A stretch of 64,000 bases of DNA from Rs1 sp000416275 (GCA_965243635.1 OZ251574.1:1054001-1118000), one strand, 5' to 3'; counted from the first letter of the stretch, positions 43,457-53,700 are shown. The notes: generated from the sequence alone by a model not told the origin. Program-made: numbers and translations.

Positions 43457-46267
43457 ATGAGTGATTACAAACAGACATTAAACTTGCCAGATACCGCGTT
43501 TCCAATGCGTGGCAATCTAGCTAACCGCGAACCTGCAATGCTTAAAGCATGGCAAGATATTGATCTCTACCAGAAGATTCGTGAGATTAGCGCTGGTCGT
43601 CCTAAGTTTGTACTGCACGACGGCCCTCCATATGCGAACGGAAATTTGCACATAGGACATGCCGTTAATAAAATTATTAAAGATATGATCTTAAAGTCCA
43701 AGACCTTAAGTGGTTTTGATGCGCCGTATATCCCCGGTTGGGATTGCCATGGTTTGCCGATTGAGCACAAAGTTGAGACGATGATTGGGCGCGCCGGCAC
43801 TAAAGTACCGCACAAAGAATTTCGTCAAAAATGCCGCGAGTATGCCGCCAGGCAAATTGAAGGGCAAAAAGCCGATTTTATTCGCATGGGAGTGTTGGGT
43901 GACTGGGAAAATCCTTACCTGACAATGAACTTCGAGACTGAGGCAAATATCGTTCGCGCGCTGGCCAAAATTGTTGAAAACGGTCATTTAGTGAAAGGCT
44001 ATAAGCCTATTTACTGGTCGGTGGTGGGGCAGTCAGCCCTCGCTGAAGCGGAAGTGGAATACCAGGAAAAGACCTCGACGTCTTTAGATGTGCGCTTCCC
44101 GTTCATCGAGCAAAAGAGCGTGGAAGATCTATTTACCGCGGTCGATGAAAATAAAGGTAAGGGCAAGATATCTTTGGTTATCTGGACCACTACACCTTGG
44201 ACTATTCCCTCTAACCAAGCAGTTTCAGTGCATGCTGAATTAACTTATTCACTGGTGCAATTTGGTGAAGAACGGCTGTTGCTCGCAGCAGATTTGCTCG
44301 AAGATGTGGCCAAGCGTTGGGGAGTAGAGCCTTTCGAATCATTAGCTACCTGTCAGGGGGTTGCATTAGAAGGCCTGCTCATGGAGCACCCTGTCTACAG
44401 TAAACAAGTACCCATTTTGCTCGGTGATCACGTCACTACGGATGCCGGTACCGGTGCTGTTCACACGGCGCCAGATCACGGTATGGAAGATTTCGTGGTC
44501 GGCAAAAAATACGGTATAGGCACCTTGAATTACGTGCAGGGTAATGGCGTATTCATAGATGCAACGGGCGAGTTTGCGGGTATTCACGTATATAAAGCGG
44601 ACGCTCCGGTGTGCGCGGCGCTTGAGCGTGAGGGAAAGTTGATTTTCCAAGAAAAATTCAAGCACAGTTTTCCACATTGCTGGCGGACAAAAACCCCATT
44701 AATTTATCGGGCGACGCCGCAGTGGTTTATCTCTATGACTGAGAAAGGTCTGTTAGATGACGCTAAAAAAGCAGTCGAATCTGTACGTTGGGTGCCGAGT
44801 TGGGGAAAACAGCGCATGGAGGGGATGTTGGATACCAGCCCGGATTGGTGCGTTTCTCGCCAGCGTACTTGGGGAGTTCCAATCACTTTGTTTACCCATA
44901 AACAAAGCGGTGAGCTACATCCCGATACTGTTGCGATAATGGAAAAAGTGGCACTGGAAATTGAGCAGACCGGGATCGACGCCTGGTACGATTTAGATGC
45001 TAAGCAGTTACTGGGCGATGACGCCGATAACTGGGATAAAGTGACCGATACATTAGATGTCTGGTTTGACTCCGGTGTCACTCATCACAGCGTGCTGCGT
45101 ACTCGTGAAGAGCTGACCTTTCCCGCGGATCTCTATCTTGAGGGATCGGATCAGCATCGCGGCTGGTTCCAGTCGTCACTAAAAACCTCGATTGCGATCA
45201 ATGGTGTAGCCCCGTATAAGCAAGTACTCACACACGGCTTTGCGGTCGATGAAAAAGGCTACAAAATGTCCAAGTCACTGGGCAATACGATAGTGCCTAA
45301 AGAAGTGACTGACACCTTAGGTGCGGATATTTTGCGGCTTTGGGTGGCGTCTACTGACTATGCGAATGAAATGTCCGTTTCTAAGCAAATCTTGCAGCGC
45401 ACTGCAGATACCTATCGTCGGATTCGCAACACCTCAAGATTTTTAATGGCCAATCTAAATGGTTTTCAAGCAGAAGATGCGATTCCATTTTCGGAATTAG
45501 TGGCTTTAGATCAATGGGTAATCGATCGGGCGGCGAAACTGCAGGCTGAGATTATCAACCACTATGAGAATTATGAATTTTTGCAGGTATGTCAAAAAAT
45601 ATCGCATTTCTGTTCGCTGGATCTAGGTGGTTTTTATCTAGACATCATTAAAGACCGTCAGTACACGTCTGAAGAAAACTCCCACGCGCGACGTTCAGTG
45701 CAAACCGCGCTGTATCACATAGTAGAAGCGTTAGTGCGCTGGATTGCGCCTATCCTGAGCTTTACTGCAGACGAGATTTGGCAGCATCTTCCCGGAGAGC
45801 GCAGTGCCTCAGTACAGTTGGAAGCTTGGTATACAGGGTTATCTGAACAGTCTAATAGCGCGCCGTTGAATGCTGGTTTTTGGCAGCAAATAATGGAAGT
45901 TAAAACCGCGGTCAACAAAGAGTTGGAAGCGCAGCGCGGTGCAGGTGTTATCCGCAGTAGTTTAGAGGCGAAGGTCACTTTGTATGCCAGCGCTGAATTA
46001 AAGAGCTTGTTAGAGAAGTTAGATGATGAGTTGCGCTTTGTCTTGATTGCCTCTGAGGTCAATGTACTGACATTAGAAGAGCTCGAGGACGCCACGACGA
46101 CAGAGATAGACGGCTTGAGCGTAAGAGTGGAAAAACTAGCCTCCGCTAAGTGTGAGCGCTGCTGGCATCACCGTGAAGACGTTGGTGGGGATGACTCTCA
46201 TCAGTTGTTGTGCGGTCGCTGTATTGAAAATGTGGCGGGTTCAGGTGAGCAAAGATCATTTGCCTGA
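43457..46267 (+). CDS. ileS: Isoleucyl-tRNA synthetase
   Basis: Class I synthetase with editing domain. In 936 residues: PPYANGNLHIGH (HIGH), CP1 editing domain with TTPWTIPSNQA and DHGMEDF, KMSKSLGN, and the C-terminal zinc finger CERCWHH...CGRC. Length matches the bacterial short form. Between ribF and lspA as in E. coli and Pseudomonas. Confidence 0.98.
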   Translation: MSDYKQTLNLPDTAFPMRGNLANREPAMLKAWQDIDLYQKIREISAGRPKFVLHDGPPYANGNLHIGHAVNKIIKDMILKSKTLSGFDAPYIPGWDCHGLPIEHKVETMIGRAGTKVPHKEFRQKCREYAARQIEGQKADFIRMGVLGDWENPYLTMNFETEANIVRALAKIVENGHLVKGYKPIYWSVVGQSALAEAEVEYQEKTSTSLDVRFPFIEQKSVEDLFTAVDENKGKGKISLVIWTTTPWTIPSNQAVSVHAELTYSLVQFGEERLLLAADLLEDVAKRWGVEPFESLATCQGVALEGLLMEHPVYSKQVPILLGDHVTTDAGTGAVHTAPDHGMEDFVVGKKYGIGTLNYVQGNGVFIDATGEFAGIHVYKADAPVCAALEREGKLIFQEKFKHSFPHCWRTKTPLIYRATPQWFISMTEKGLLDDAKKAVESVRWVPSWGKQRMEGMLDTSPDWCVSRQRTWGVPITLFTHKQSGELHPDTVAIMEKVALEIEQTGIDAWYDLDAKQLLGDDADNWDKVTDTLDVWFDSGVTHHSVLRTREELTFPADLYLEGSDQHRGWFQSSLKTSIAINGVAPYKQVLTHGFAVDEKGYKMSKSLGNTIVPKEVTDTLGADILRLWVASTDYANEMSVSKQILQRTADTYRRIRNTSRFLMANLNGFQAEDAIPFSELVALDQWVIDRAAKLQAEIINHYENYEFLQVCQKISHFCSLDLGGFYLDIIKDRQYTSEENSHARRSVQTALYHIVEALVRWIAPILSFTADEIWQHLPGERSASVQLEAWYTGLSEQSNSAPLNAGFWQQIMEVKTAVNKELEAQRGAGVIRSSLEAKVTLYASAELKSLLEKLDDELRFVLIASEVNVLTLEELEDATTTEIDGLSVRVEKLASAKCERCWHHREDVGGDDSHQLLCGRCIENVAGSGEQRSFA

Positions 46268-46333
46268 TTATCGACACAACAGCTGATTATTTACTCGCTA
46301 TAGCTAGTCAATAGTCAGCGTTTGAATATTTAA

Positions 46334-46371
46334 GGGGGAGTACAGTTGTGAGATTGTAGCCCCTTTTTTTT
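46334..46371 (+). terminator. Intrinsic terminator between ileS and lspA
   Basis: GGGG...TACA/TGTA...CCCC stem followed by T8 (46364-46371). It would reduce ileS read-through into lspA; a new promoter for lspA is not obvious. Confidence 0.6.
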
Positions 46372-46415
46372 GAGTCTAGGCTTATAAAAATGGCAATAGG
46401 TACAGAGGGAACGTG

Positions 46416-46934
46416 ATGAAGCAGGATGATAGTAAAATGAGAAGTTCACTAATTTGGCTGTGGTTGGCAGCGGGAGTATTAGGCTTTGACCGCTGGACTA
46501 AAGTGTGGGCCGAAAGCCAGCTGATTGAGGGGTTCGCTAATACGGTTATAGCGGGTTTTTTTGATTTAACCTTGCTGTATAACCGAGGGGCGGCATTTGG
46601 CTTCCTTGCAGAGGCGGGAGGTTGGCAGCGCTGGATATTTACCGTACTTGCCATCGTGATGAGTATAGTGCTAATTATTTGGATTAAGCGAACGCCGTTG
46701 CCAATATGGTGGTTAAATTGCGGATTGGCATTGATTTTAGGCGGTGCTTTAGGAAATCTATACGACCGGGTGACACAAGGTAAAGTGGTTGACTTCTTGT
46801 CTTTCCATTTTGGTAGCTATAGTTTTCCGGCGTTCAATATAGCGGATATCGCGATTAGTTGCGGTGCCTTTTTATTGATTGTCGATATGCTATTTTTTGA
46901 AAAAAAACGCGCTTTGCAACAGGAGCAGGCTTAA
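46416..46934 (+). CDS. lspA: Lipoprotein signal peptidase
   Basis: Aspartyl protease that removes prolipoprotein signal peptides in the inner membrane. The 172-residue protein (ATG 46416 with AGAGGGA) has four helices and the catalytic Asp motifs NRGAAFGF and FNIADIAIS; the first catalytic Asp is in GNLYDRV. Normal length. Followed by fkpB. Confidence 0.97.
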   Translation: MKQDDSKMRSSLIWLWLAAGVLGFDRWTKVWAESQLIEGFANTVIAGFFDLTLLYNRGAAFGFLAEAGGWQRWIFTVLAIVMSIVLIIWIKRTPLPIWWLNCGLALILGGALGNLYDRVTQGKVVDFLSFHFGSYSFPAFNIADIAISCGAFLLIVDMLFFEKKRALQQEQA

Positions 46935-46937
46935 AAG

Positions 46938-47366
46938 ATGAATATCATATCACCAGAATCAAAAATTGAATTGTTTTTTGAAATACGCTTACTAGATGGC
47001 TCGGTGATCGACAGTAATTTTGCCGCTAAACCGGCGCTTTTCAGTATCGGGGACGGCAACATGCTAGCAGGTTTTGAGTCGGTGCTAATCGGCTTGGCCG
47101 CAGGAGATAAAAAAGTCTTTGAATTAACCCCAGAGCAAGCTTTTGGCATGTCGAATCCCAATAATCTACAAATTGTCAGCCGCAAAAAATTTGCTGATAT
47201 GGTTTTAGAGGAAGGTCTGGTAGTTTCATTTCAGGATCCTAGTGGTGAATTACCGGGTATTGTGTCATCGTTTGATGACAGTGATGTAGTGGTTGATTTC
47301 AATCATCCGCTTGCCGGTAAAGCTTTGCAGTTTAAAGTTCAAATTTTGCAAGTTTTTACTGAATAA
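46938..47366 (+). CDS. fkpB: FKBP-type peptidyl-prolyl isomerase, SlpA/FkpB
   Basis: 142-residue cytosolic FKBP of the SlpA type with inserted IF (chaperone) domain: LLDGSVIDSNF, GDGNMLAGFESVLIGLAAGDKK, EQAFG and VVVDFNHPLAGKAL (the usual DFNHPLAG). In Pseudomonas and E. coli ispH follows; here it does not (see findings). ATG 3 bases after lspA. Confidence 0.94.
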   Translation: MNIISPESKIELFFEIRLLDGSVIDSNFAAKPALFSIGDGNMLAGFESVLIGLAAGDKKVFELTPEQAFGMSNPNNLQIVSRKKFADMVLEEGLVVSFQDPSGELPGIVSSFDDSDVVVDFNHPLAGKALQFKVQILQVFTE

Positions 47367-47444
47367 TTAGTGCTTTAGAATAAAATTAATGAAATACTAA
47401 TTAGGTTAAATAAATTGGTCAAGGCACTTTAGAGTGAGGAATTT

Positions 47445-47837
47445 GTGGTTAGACAAAAAGGTATGACGTTAATTGAATTGATGATCGTGGTTGCTATCAT
47501 CGGTATTTTATCTGCAATCGCCTATCCCGCTTATACGCAATATACCGAAAGCGCTAGGCGCACAGCAGCACAGGGAAAATTGTTAGAAATGGCGCAGTGG
47601 ATGGAGAGAAAGTATACGGTTAATGGGCATTATCCATCCGCCAATTTACCTACCACTAAGGTGCCCGATAGCGGCGCTACGTATTATAATCTAAGTATTG
47701 AAGCTGCAGCTGCCAGTAGTGCTTTTACGCTCTTAGCAGCGCCGGTAGGTACGCAAAACCAAGACACGTGCGGTAATTTATATATTTATCACACAGGTGC
47801 AACTAGCAGCGCAGAAAGTGGGTGCTGGAAATATTAA
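47445..47837 (+). CDS. pilE: Type IV pilin-like minor pilin PilE
   Basis: 130-residue prepilin: 6-residue leader ending in Gly, then MTLIELMIVVAIIGILSAIAYPAY with Glu5, the PilD cleavage and N-methylation signature. The C-terminus carries a Cys pair (TCGN...SGCW) for a D-region disulfide. The GTG start has GAGGAA upstream. First in a tightly packed minor pilin operon that primes type IV pilus assembly. Confidence 0.92.
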   Translation: MVRQKGMTLIELMIVVAIIGILSAIAYPAYTQYTESARRTAAQGKLLEMAQWMERKYTVNGHYPSANLPTTKVPDSGATYYNLSIEAAAASSAFTLLAAPVGTQNQDTCGNLYIYHTGATSSAESGCWKY

Positions 47838-47852
47838 CAACAGCGTAGGTTA

Positions 47853-48452
47853 ATGCTGGTCAATAACCAGTGTTTATTAAAAATGAATCGTAATCAAGGG
47901 TTTAGCTTAATAGAGTTGATAATAGCAATAGCGATAATGGCTATTCTAGTGACGGTTGCCATTCCAGGGTTTAAGTCGACATTGCTTAAAATGAACGCCA
48001 GTTCGGTAGCTGACGCTTTAATTGCCAGTCTTAATTTTTCCCGCTCAGAATCAATTAAACGTAATGAAAGGGTTTTGATGTGCGCGAGCTTGGATGGGGC
48101 CACTTGTGTTGCCAGTGCTACTAACTGGAATTCAGGTTGGTTAGTTTATACATCAGCTTCAGCTTCAGCTTCAGCTACAGTAAGCACTATAAGCACTATT
48201 CTCAGATATAAAAAAATTGATCATCAAGGGGCTGAAATTAGATTAAAAAAGGGCAATGCCGGGAAAGATGATCATAAGGTTGTTTTTAAACCTACCAGCG
48301 TAGGGCTTCTCTCTACTGCATTCACTGCTACAAATTTCATTTTTTATACCCAAATATCAGGTTGCCACAGCCCGCTACTCGCTATAAAAAGGAAAATTAA
48401 GGTTGCCTTGTCGGGTGGTATTACCGTGTCGACACAGGCCTGCACACAATGA
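47853..48452 (+). CDS. fimT: Minor pilin of the GspH/FimT/FimU family
   Basis: 199-residue protein (189 if the ATG at 47883 is used): GFSLIELIIAIAIMAIL prepilin motif and a GspH domain with LNFSRSESIKRNERVLMC and WNSGWLVYTS. An SASASASA run is encoded by four exact TCAGCT repeats. It matches the FimT/FimU slot of the pseudomonad cluster; FimT versus FimU cannot be decided. Ends overlapping pilV by 4 bases. Confidence 0.85.
   Translation: MLVNNQCLLKMNRNQGFSLIELIIAIAIMAILVTVAIPGFKSTLLKMNASSVADALIASLNFSRSESIKRNERVLMCASLDGATCVASATNWNSGWLVYTSASASASATVSTISTILRYKKIDHQGAEIRLKKGNAGKDDHKVVFKPTSVGLLSTAFTATNFIFYTQISGCHSPLLAIKRKIKVALSGGITVSTQACTQ
48153..48176 (+). repeat. (TCAGCT)4 hexanucleotide repeat within fimT
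   Basis: Four exact tandem copies, coding Ser-Ala repeats. Unit changes would add or remove two residues without a frameshift. Confidence 0.95.
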
Positions 48453-48961
48453 AAAGCAAACAGCAAGGTTCCTCCCTGATAGAAGTGTTAATCGCGGTAT
48501 TGATTGTATCAATAGGTTTGTTGGGAATGGCCACTTTACAATTAAAATCAATGGCATTAAACCTCACGGCATACCAGCGACTACAGGCGGCGACTCTCGC
48601 CTATGAGATCGCAGATAGTATTTATCTCAATAGTACTGAAGCAAGTAAAAATTGGTATAAATTAAGTCTGAGCGATACATCAGGTGGTATTGCTGCGAGT
48701 AGCGCCATGAGTACCATAGACAAAAAACACTGGCTAGAGGTTGTTGCCGAGAAACTGCCAAAAGGGGATTTAGTGATTGGGCCAGCTGTGAATATCCCGG
48801 CGATGGCATCATCAGGAGCGACAGCTACAATAAAAGCTAAAACCTATGCAATATCTATCTGTTGGCAAGATAAAAATGCTGCTGTTTCCGCGGCAAGTAC
48901 CACCTGCGGCAGCAAAAATAGTGAATTTAGCTTTGTTGCTGGCAGTAGGAGGATCAAGTGA
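48449..48961 (+). CDS. pilV: Type IV pilus minor pilin PilV
   Basis: 170 residues, GSSLIEVLIAVLIVSIGLLGMATLQLKSM: the SLIEVLIAVLI-type helix with GLLG is typical of PilV. Two Cys near the C-terminus (ICW, TCG). Starts within the stop of fimT (ATGA overlap), so translation is coupled. Confidence 0.9.
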   Translation: MKSKQQGSSLIEVLIAVLIVSIGLLGMATLQLKSMALNLTAYQRLQAATLAYEIADSIYLNSTEASKNWYKLSLSDTSGGIAASSAMSTIDKKHWLEVVAEKLPKGDLVIGPAVNIPAMASSGATATIKAKTYAISICWQDKNAAVSAASTTCGSKNSEFSFVAGSRRIK

Positions 48962-49668
48962 TGAATGTCCGGGGAAACACTATTTATAAAAAGTGCGGCC
49001 AAACGGGGTTTTCATTGATAGAGCTAATGGTAGCCTTACTTATTGGTATGTTTATGATAGGGGGAATCGTCAGTGTCTTTATATCATCAGCGCAAAACTA
49101 CCGGATGCAACGAGCAGTGTCTGAAGTGCAGGATAATGGTCGTTTTGTAATACAAAAATTACGAGAAGATATTCAAAGTGCAGGTTTTAAGGTTGCTAGT
49201 ACTGATAACGCAATTGAATATTTGGACACAACGGGGAGCTGTGAAAGTAGTGTCGCTGCTCTTCATATCTATACCACTAGCGAAGAGATATGTTATTACC
49301 GCGATAGTCCAAACGAATTGAAGAGAAAAAATAAACCATCCTCTGGAGCATGGTCTACAGCGGTGGTAATTGCTACGGGTGTTAGAAAAATTGATTATTA
49401 TTTCGCCGTGGATAGCGCTGGAGATGATGGGAAAATTGATGTTGTTGCCGGTAAAGTTTTTCGGTTAGCGAGCAGCTTAACCGCACCAAATTGGGTAAAT
49501 GTTAAAGCGGTTAAAATTGTGCTGGTTGTCTCGAGCACTACTGACAATGTTGTCGACGTAAAGCAACAAATTAAAATCGTTTATAATCCTGTTGTTAATT
49601 ATCCTGCAACGGATAAAAAACTACATCAAGCTTTTACGGCCATAGTGCCAATTAAGAATAGAATGTGA
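48961..49668 (+). CDS. pilW: Type IV pilus minor pilin PilW
   Basis: 235 residues. GFSLIELMVALLIGMFMIGGIVSVFISS prepilin helix and the following VQDNGRFVIQKLREDIQSAGF block are PilW hallmarks. AGGAGG precedes the ATG, which overlaps the pilV stop by one base; a GTG one codon earlier is also in frame. Confidence 0.92.
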   Translation: MNVRGNTIYKKCGQTGFSLIELMVALLIGMFMIGGIVSVFISSAQNYRMQRAVSEVQDNGRFVIQKLREDIQSAGFKVASTDNAIEYLDTTGSCESSVAALHIYTTSEEICYYRDSPNELKRKNKPSSGAWSTAVVIATGVRKIDYYFAVDSAGDDGKIDVVAGKVFRLASSLTAPNWVNVKAVKIVLVVSSTTDNVVDVKQQIKIVYNPVVNYPATDKKLHQAFTAIVPIKNRM

Positions 49669-50279
49669 TGAATATAACTGATAGATGTTTAAATTGCCCC
49701 ATACCGCTCGCAAACAAGTCGTTAAAAAGCGCTGTAAGGTGCTCATTGATGCCAGAGAACTGCCTTTCTCGGTGGTCTTCTCTCCGCTCATTAGGTTATG
49801 CAGAGGCCTCGGCTAGTTGCCTCAGTCAACGAGGGGCTGTGTTGATCGTTGGGCTGATATTTTTAGTGCTAATGTCAATAATGGGGCTGACTGCAATGCA
49901 AAATGTCACGCTGCAAGAGCGTATTACCGGAAATACTCTCGATCGTTTTAAAGCGACCCAAGAAGCAGAAATCGCCTTGTTAATCGCTGAGAAGAAAGTA
50001 GAAGAGGCCGGTTTCGAGGCTGCTAATAGTGATTTCTTATATACCGGAACTGATATTACAAGATATCAAGATAAGCAATACTGGGAAAGTTGTGAGGGTA
50101 GTGATTACATTACTACTGGTAGTGATAAGCGATTTAATTGTACAGTGTTGGGAAATGCAAATGTTGCCACTAAATACCAAAAAGTGGCTGACCAGACCTA
50201 TTTGATTACAGTGCGGGGCAAAGGGCAAGGTGAGGCGCAAGTGATACTACAGACTAAGTATGGATTTATCTCCAACTAA
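49668..50279 (+). CDS. pilX: Type IV pilus minor pilin PilX, long leader
   Basis: 203 residues. The membrane core RGAVLIVGLIFLVLMSIMGLTAMQNVTLQERITGN lies at about residues 55-89 and is PilX/GspK-like, lacking Glu5. The segment before it is about 55 residues, whereas usual PilX leaders are 8-15. The ATG overlaps the pilW stop by one base (TGATG type), but no Shine-Dalgarno is visible; an ATG at 49749 would shorten the leader to about 28. Confidence 0.82.
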   Translation: MNITDRCLNCPIPLANKSLKSAVRCSLMPENCLSRWSSLRSLGYAEASASCLSQRGAVLIVGLIFLVLMSIMGLTAMQNVTLQERITGNTLDRFKATQEAEIALLIAEKKVEEAGFEAANSDFLYTGTDITRYQDKQYWESCEGSDYITTGSDKRFNCTVLGNANVATKYQKVADQTYLITVRGKGQGEAQVILQTKYGFISN

Positions 50280-50384
50280 GCTATATCACTCGATTGTTTA
50301 TCATAAAAAGCTGATTGTTGATGTGTTTTCACTAATTTGCCAAAGAGTTAAAAATATACTGGAAAATCAAGTCACTAACTTTAG

Positions 50385-50592
50385 CTTCAATCCGTGATTT
50401 GACTGCTCTACATAACGCAAACTATTCACTCTACAGCGGTTAGAATAACACCCGCTGAAGCTACGAGTTGTATGTTATAGATGCATTTGTTTAGCGAATG
50501 CCGGCCGCATATGAGTTTGCAGCTAAAGTTTTAAGAATCACTGTACAACTAATATCATACATTGTGTACTCACTTTTAAGTCACAAATTAAG
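50385..50592. repeat. Inverted-repeat element with inner insertion (copy E)
   Basis: Same orientation as copies D and F. Shared blocks: CTACAGCGGTTAGAA, CCCGCTGAAGCTACG, GCAGCTAA, AACTAATATCATACATTGTGTACTCAC-like end and AAGTCAC. About 48 extra bases lie in the middle (around 50472-50519), with their own small ATGC/GCAT palindromes. Both ends are diverged. Confidence 0.72.
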
Positions 50593-50683
50593 ATTTAAAG
50601 TAGTTTGTTCTCGGCCATATATGCTAAAGCAAATTTAACTTTATTCATTACAATCTACTTATATTCATCAGGATTAATCAACA

Positions 50684-50720
50684 GTCTAATAAGCTAGCAG
50701 AGCTTGCTAGCTTATCAGAC
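50684..50720 (+). promoter_or_regulatory. Strong hairpin in the pilY1 5' leader
   Basis: 16-base arms GTCTAATAAGCTAGCA and TGCTAGCTTATCAGAC with one mismatch and a 5-base loop, ending 18 bases before the pilY1 ATG and directly upstream of ACAGGTGG. It could be a transcript end for pilX, an mRNA stabiliser or a translation control element. Confidence 0.6.
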
Positions 50721-50738
50721 AAAATTACAGGTGGCACT

Positions 50739-53700
50739 ATGAAAAAAAACATTTCTAAGGTTGTTTTATTTACTTTCTTAATGCAGACGATATTCTCACC
50801 AGTAATGGCTAGAGTGTTGGATTTGCCGCAATTACCATTGCAGGTGAACCAATATGTTGAGCCGAATGTGATGTTGTTAGTGGATACCTCAGGTAGTATG
50901 ACTGATTCGCCCAGGGCTGGTGGAGCGCTAAAAAAAGACACTTTGAAGGCTGTAGCTACTGAATTAGTGAAGGAGAATAAAAATATTCGCTTTTGTTTGG
51001 CGAAGTTTAGGAAGACCGAAGGTTCAACAATATTGTCGGCGTGTGGATCATCGGCTGCACAAATCAAAAGCTTAATTAGCGAAATTGCCAGTCTCCCTAG
51101 AGACGAAAAAACACCGTTGGCTGAAGCCTACTATGAAGTAATTAATTATTTTGCGGGTAAAACCCCGAAATACATTCATCGAGCGGGGCAACAAAATGAC
51201 AATGATGACAATATTTACGTAGACTTAACAGCAGATGGTAAATATGTCAGCCCTGTTAAGCATCGCTGCCAAAGAAATTATACAATGATTATGACCGACG
51301 GAGAGGCCGAACACGATACTTACTTTCCTGATTTCCCCGATGCTAATGCAAATGAGCCTACTACCAAATATACAAATTCTGGTCCTAAAGGAGGAAAATC
51401 TGGGAATTACGATAATGTAGACAATGATATTGTTGATGATAATGGAACAGATAAGTACTTTTTCCTGGATGATATGGCTAAATATGCTTGGGATATCGAT
51501 TTGCGGGTGCCCGGCCAAGATAACGCTGATAAAGATCTGTCAAATAAAAGTTTTAACGATGCTAAGTTTTCTAAACAAAATTTAGTTACTTTTACGATCG
51601 GCTTTGATATTGACTATCCTATGTTACGCGAAGCTGCATACTACGGAAACGGAGGTAAAGGGTCAGCAGCAGCCCAAGTAAACACCGCAACAATAGTACC
51701 GAATTATTTTCATGCGAGAAACAGAGCCGAGCTAAAAAAATCCTTTCAAGCTGTTGTCGACAAAATAGCCAATGAGAATAAACCAGCAGCAGCAGCTGTG
51801 TCCAGTTCAGAGCGCTTTTTAGCAGGATTGTTAACGTTTCAAACTCGTTTCAAAAGTAATGAATGGACAGGGGAGTTGTTGGCTTTCGAAATTGTTAAAA
51901 AAGCTGTTGCAAATGGGGGGATTTCTTATTCTATGAAAAAAAAGTGGTCTGCAGAGCCCGTACCATCAGCTCCAGCTGATGCGTGGAAAAGTAGGGTTGT
52001 ATATACAGCGATTGGTGATGGTAAACTATTTAAGTGGAGTAATCTGACAGCGACAGAGAAACCATGGTTTGCCGATACAGGACAGTCAAATGGTAATCAA
52101 CAGAGACTAGATTATATTAGGGGAGAAACAGCAAATGAGCAACTAGGGTCTGATTTTCGCCAGCGGAGTTCCTTAATGGGAGATATCATCAATTCTACTC
52201 CCGTATATGTGGCGGAACCTGAGAGTGCCGATTTTTCAAGTGAAAGTCCAGTATTTCAAGATAGTTACAAACAACATCTCCAAATCTATAAAAATAGAGA
52301 AAAGATGATTTATGTCGGTGCAAATGATGGGATGTTACACGGATTTAACATGTCGGGTCAGGAAAAAATGGCTTTCGTACCTTACGCGGCATTAGCTAAA
52401 CTGGGTAAACTCAGTTTAGCTGTCAACAACCATCATTTTTACGTTGATGGCTCACCTACTGTCGCTGATGTTTACGCTAAATTTGATGGAGTTAACTATT
52501 CTTGGAAAACCATACTAGTGGGGGGGCTAAGAAGGGGGGGGCAAAGTATTTATGCTCTGGATATTACAGACCCTGCAAATTTTTCAAATAGCGAGGATCG
52601 AGCCAAGGCAGTCTTTCAATGGGAATTTTCAGATGATGACTTAGGCTATACATACAGCGAGCCACAAATACTGCGTCTCAATGATGGCAATTACTACGTA
52701 GCTGTGGGGAATGGCTACAATAGTATGGAAAAAGACGGGACTGACAGTAAAAAAGGTGAAGCAGTTTTATATTTGTTAAATATAGCGGACGGGACAGTAT
52801 TTAAAAAAATATCTACAGGTTATGGTGCAGCACGAGATCCAAATATAAAGTCACTTAACAATGGTCTCAATACCATTACCGGTCATGATGCAGGTAAATC
52901 CACGACTACCAGCACCTCCACAGTTGGGGTAAGAACTACACACATAACCGGAGTTGCAGATGGAAAAGTCGATTATATCTACGCGGGCGATTTGTTTGGT
53001 AATATATGGAAATTTGATCTGTCAAGTAATAATTCAGCTGATTGGGGGAGCCAAGCGGAAGCTACTGCTGGCACATTAAATCCAGAAAGAAATCCTATAA
53101 AGTTGTTCACAGCTAAAGATAAGTCTGGCAAGGCACAGCCAGTCACAGTACCGATAACGGTACATACTACGAAGGCTGGTGATATTATGCTGTATTTTGG
53201 TACCGGTAAATTATTAGAGTTAAAAGACACAGAGTCTAAAAACGTTGCAGCACATACTTTCTATGGGATTAAAGATAGCAACAACATAGCTACAAACCCA
53301 GCAATAAGTGGTCGCAGTGAACTTTTAGAGCAAAAAATAACTTTTCAAGGAACTTTTCCCTACGCTAATAATACGAAGCTAAAAGAGGTCCGAGCTACTT
53401 CAAGTAAAGCCATGGGCTCAGCTCATAAAGGTTGGTATATAGATTTGAATATGCCTAGTACAAAAGGAGAGCAGGTAGTTGTTGGGGCAAGAGTAATAGA
53501 AAACGTAGTGTATTTTGTGACCAATATTGCCGACCAGGATGTCTGTGAGGCACCGACTAAAAAGAACTTTTTAATGGGACTTAGTGCTAAATCCGGTGCC
53601 GCTTTAAGCTATCATAACATCGATACTAATGAGGATGGTGTTATTGATGATAGAGATGGAGTGACTTATAAGGATGGTAATAAGGATATAAAAGCAAAAG

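Larger units (their letters stand above)
50280..50738. other. pilX-pilY1 intergenic region
   Basis: 459 bases interrupting an otherwise packed operon. It contains inverted-repeat element copy E and the strong hairpin just before pilY1, so pilY1 may have its own promoter here. No gene. Confidence 0.6.
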
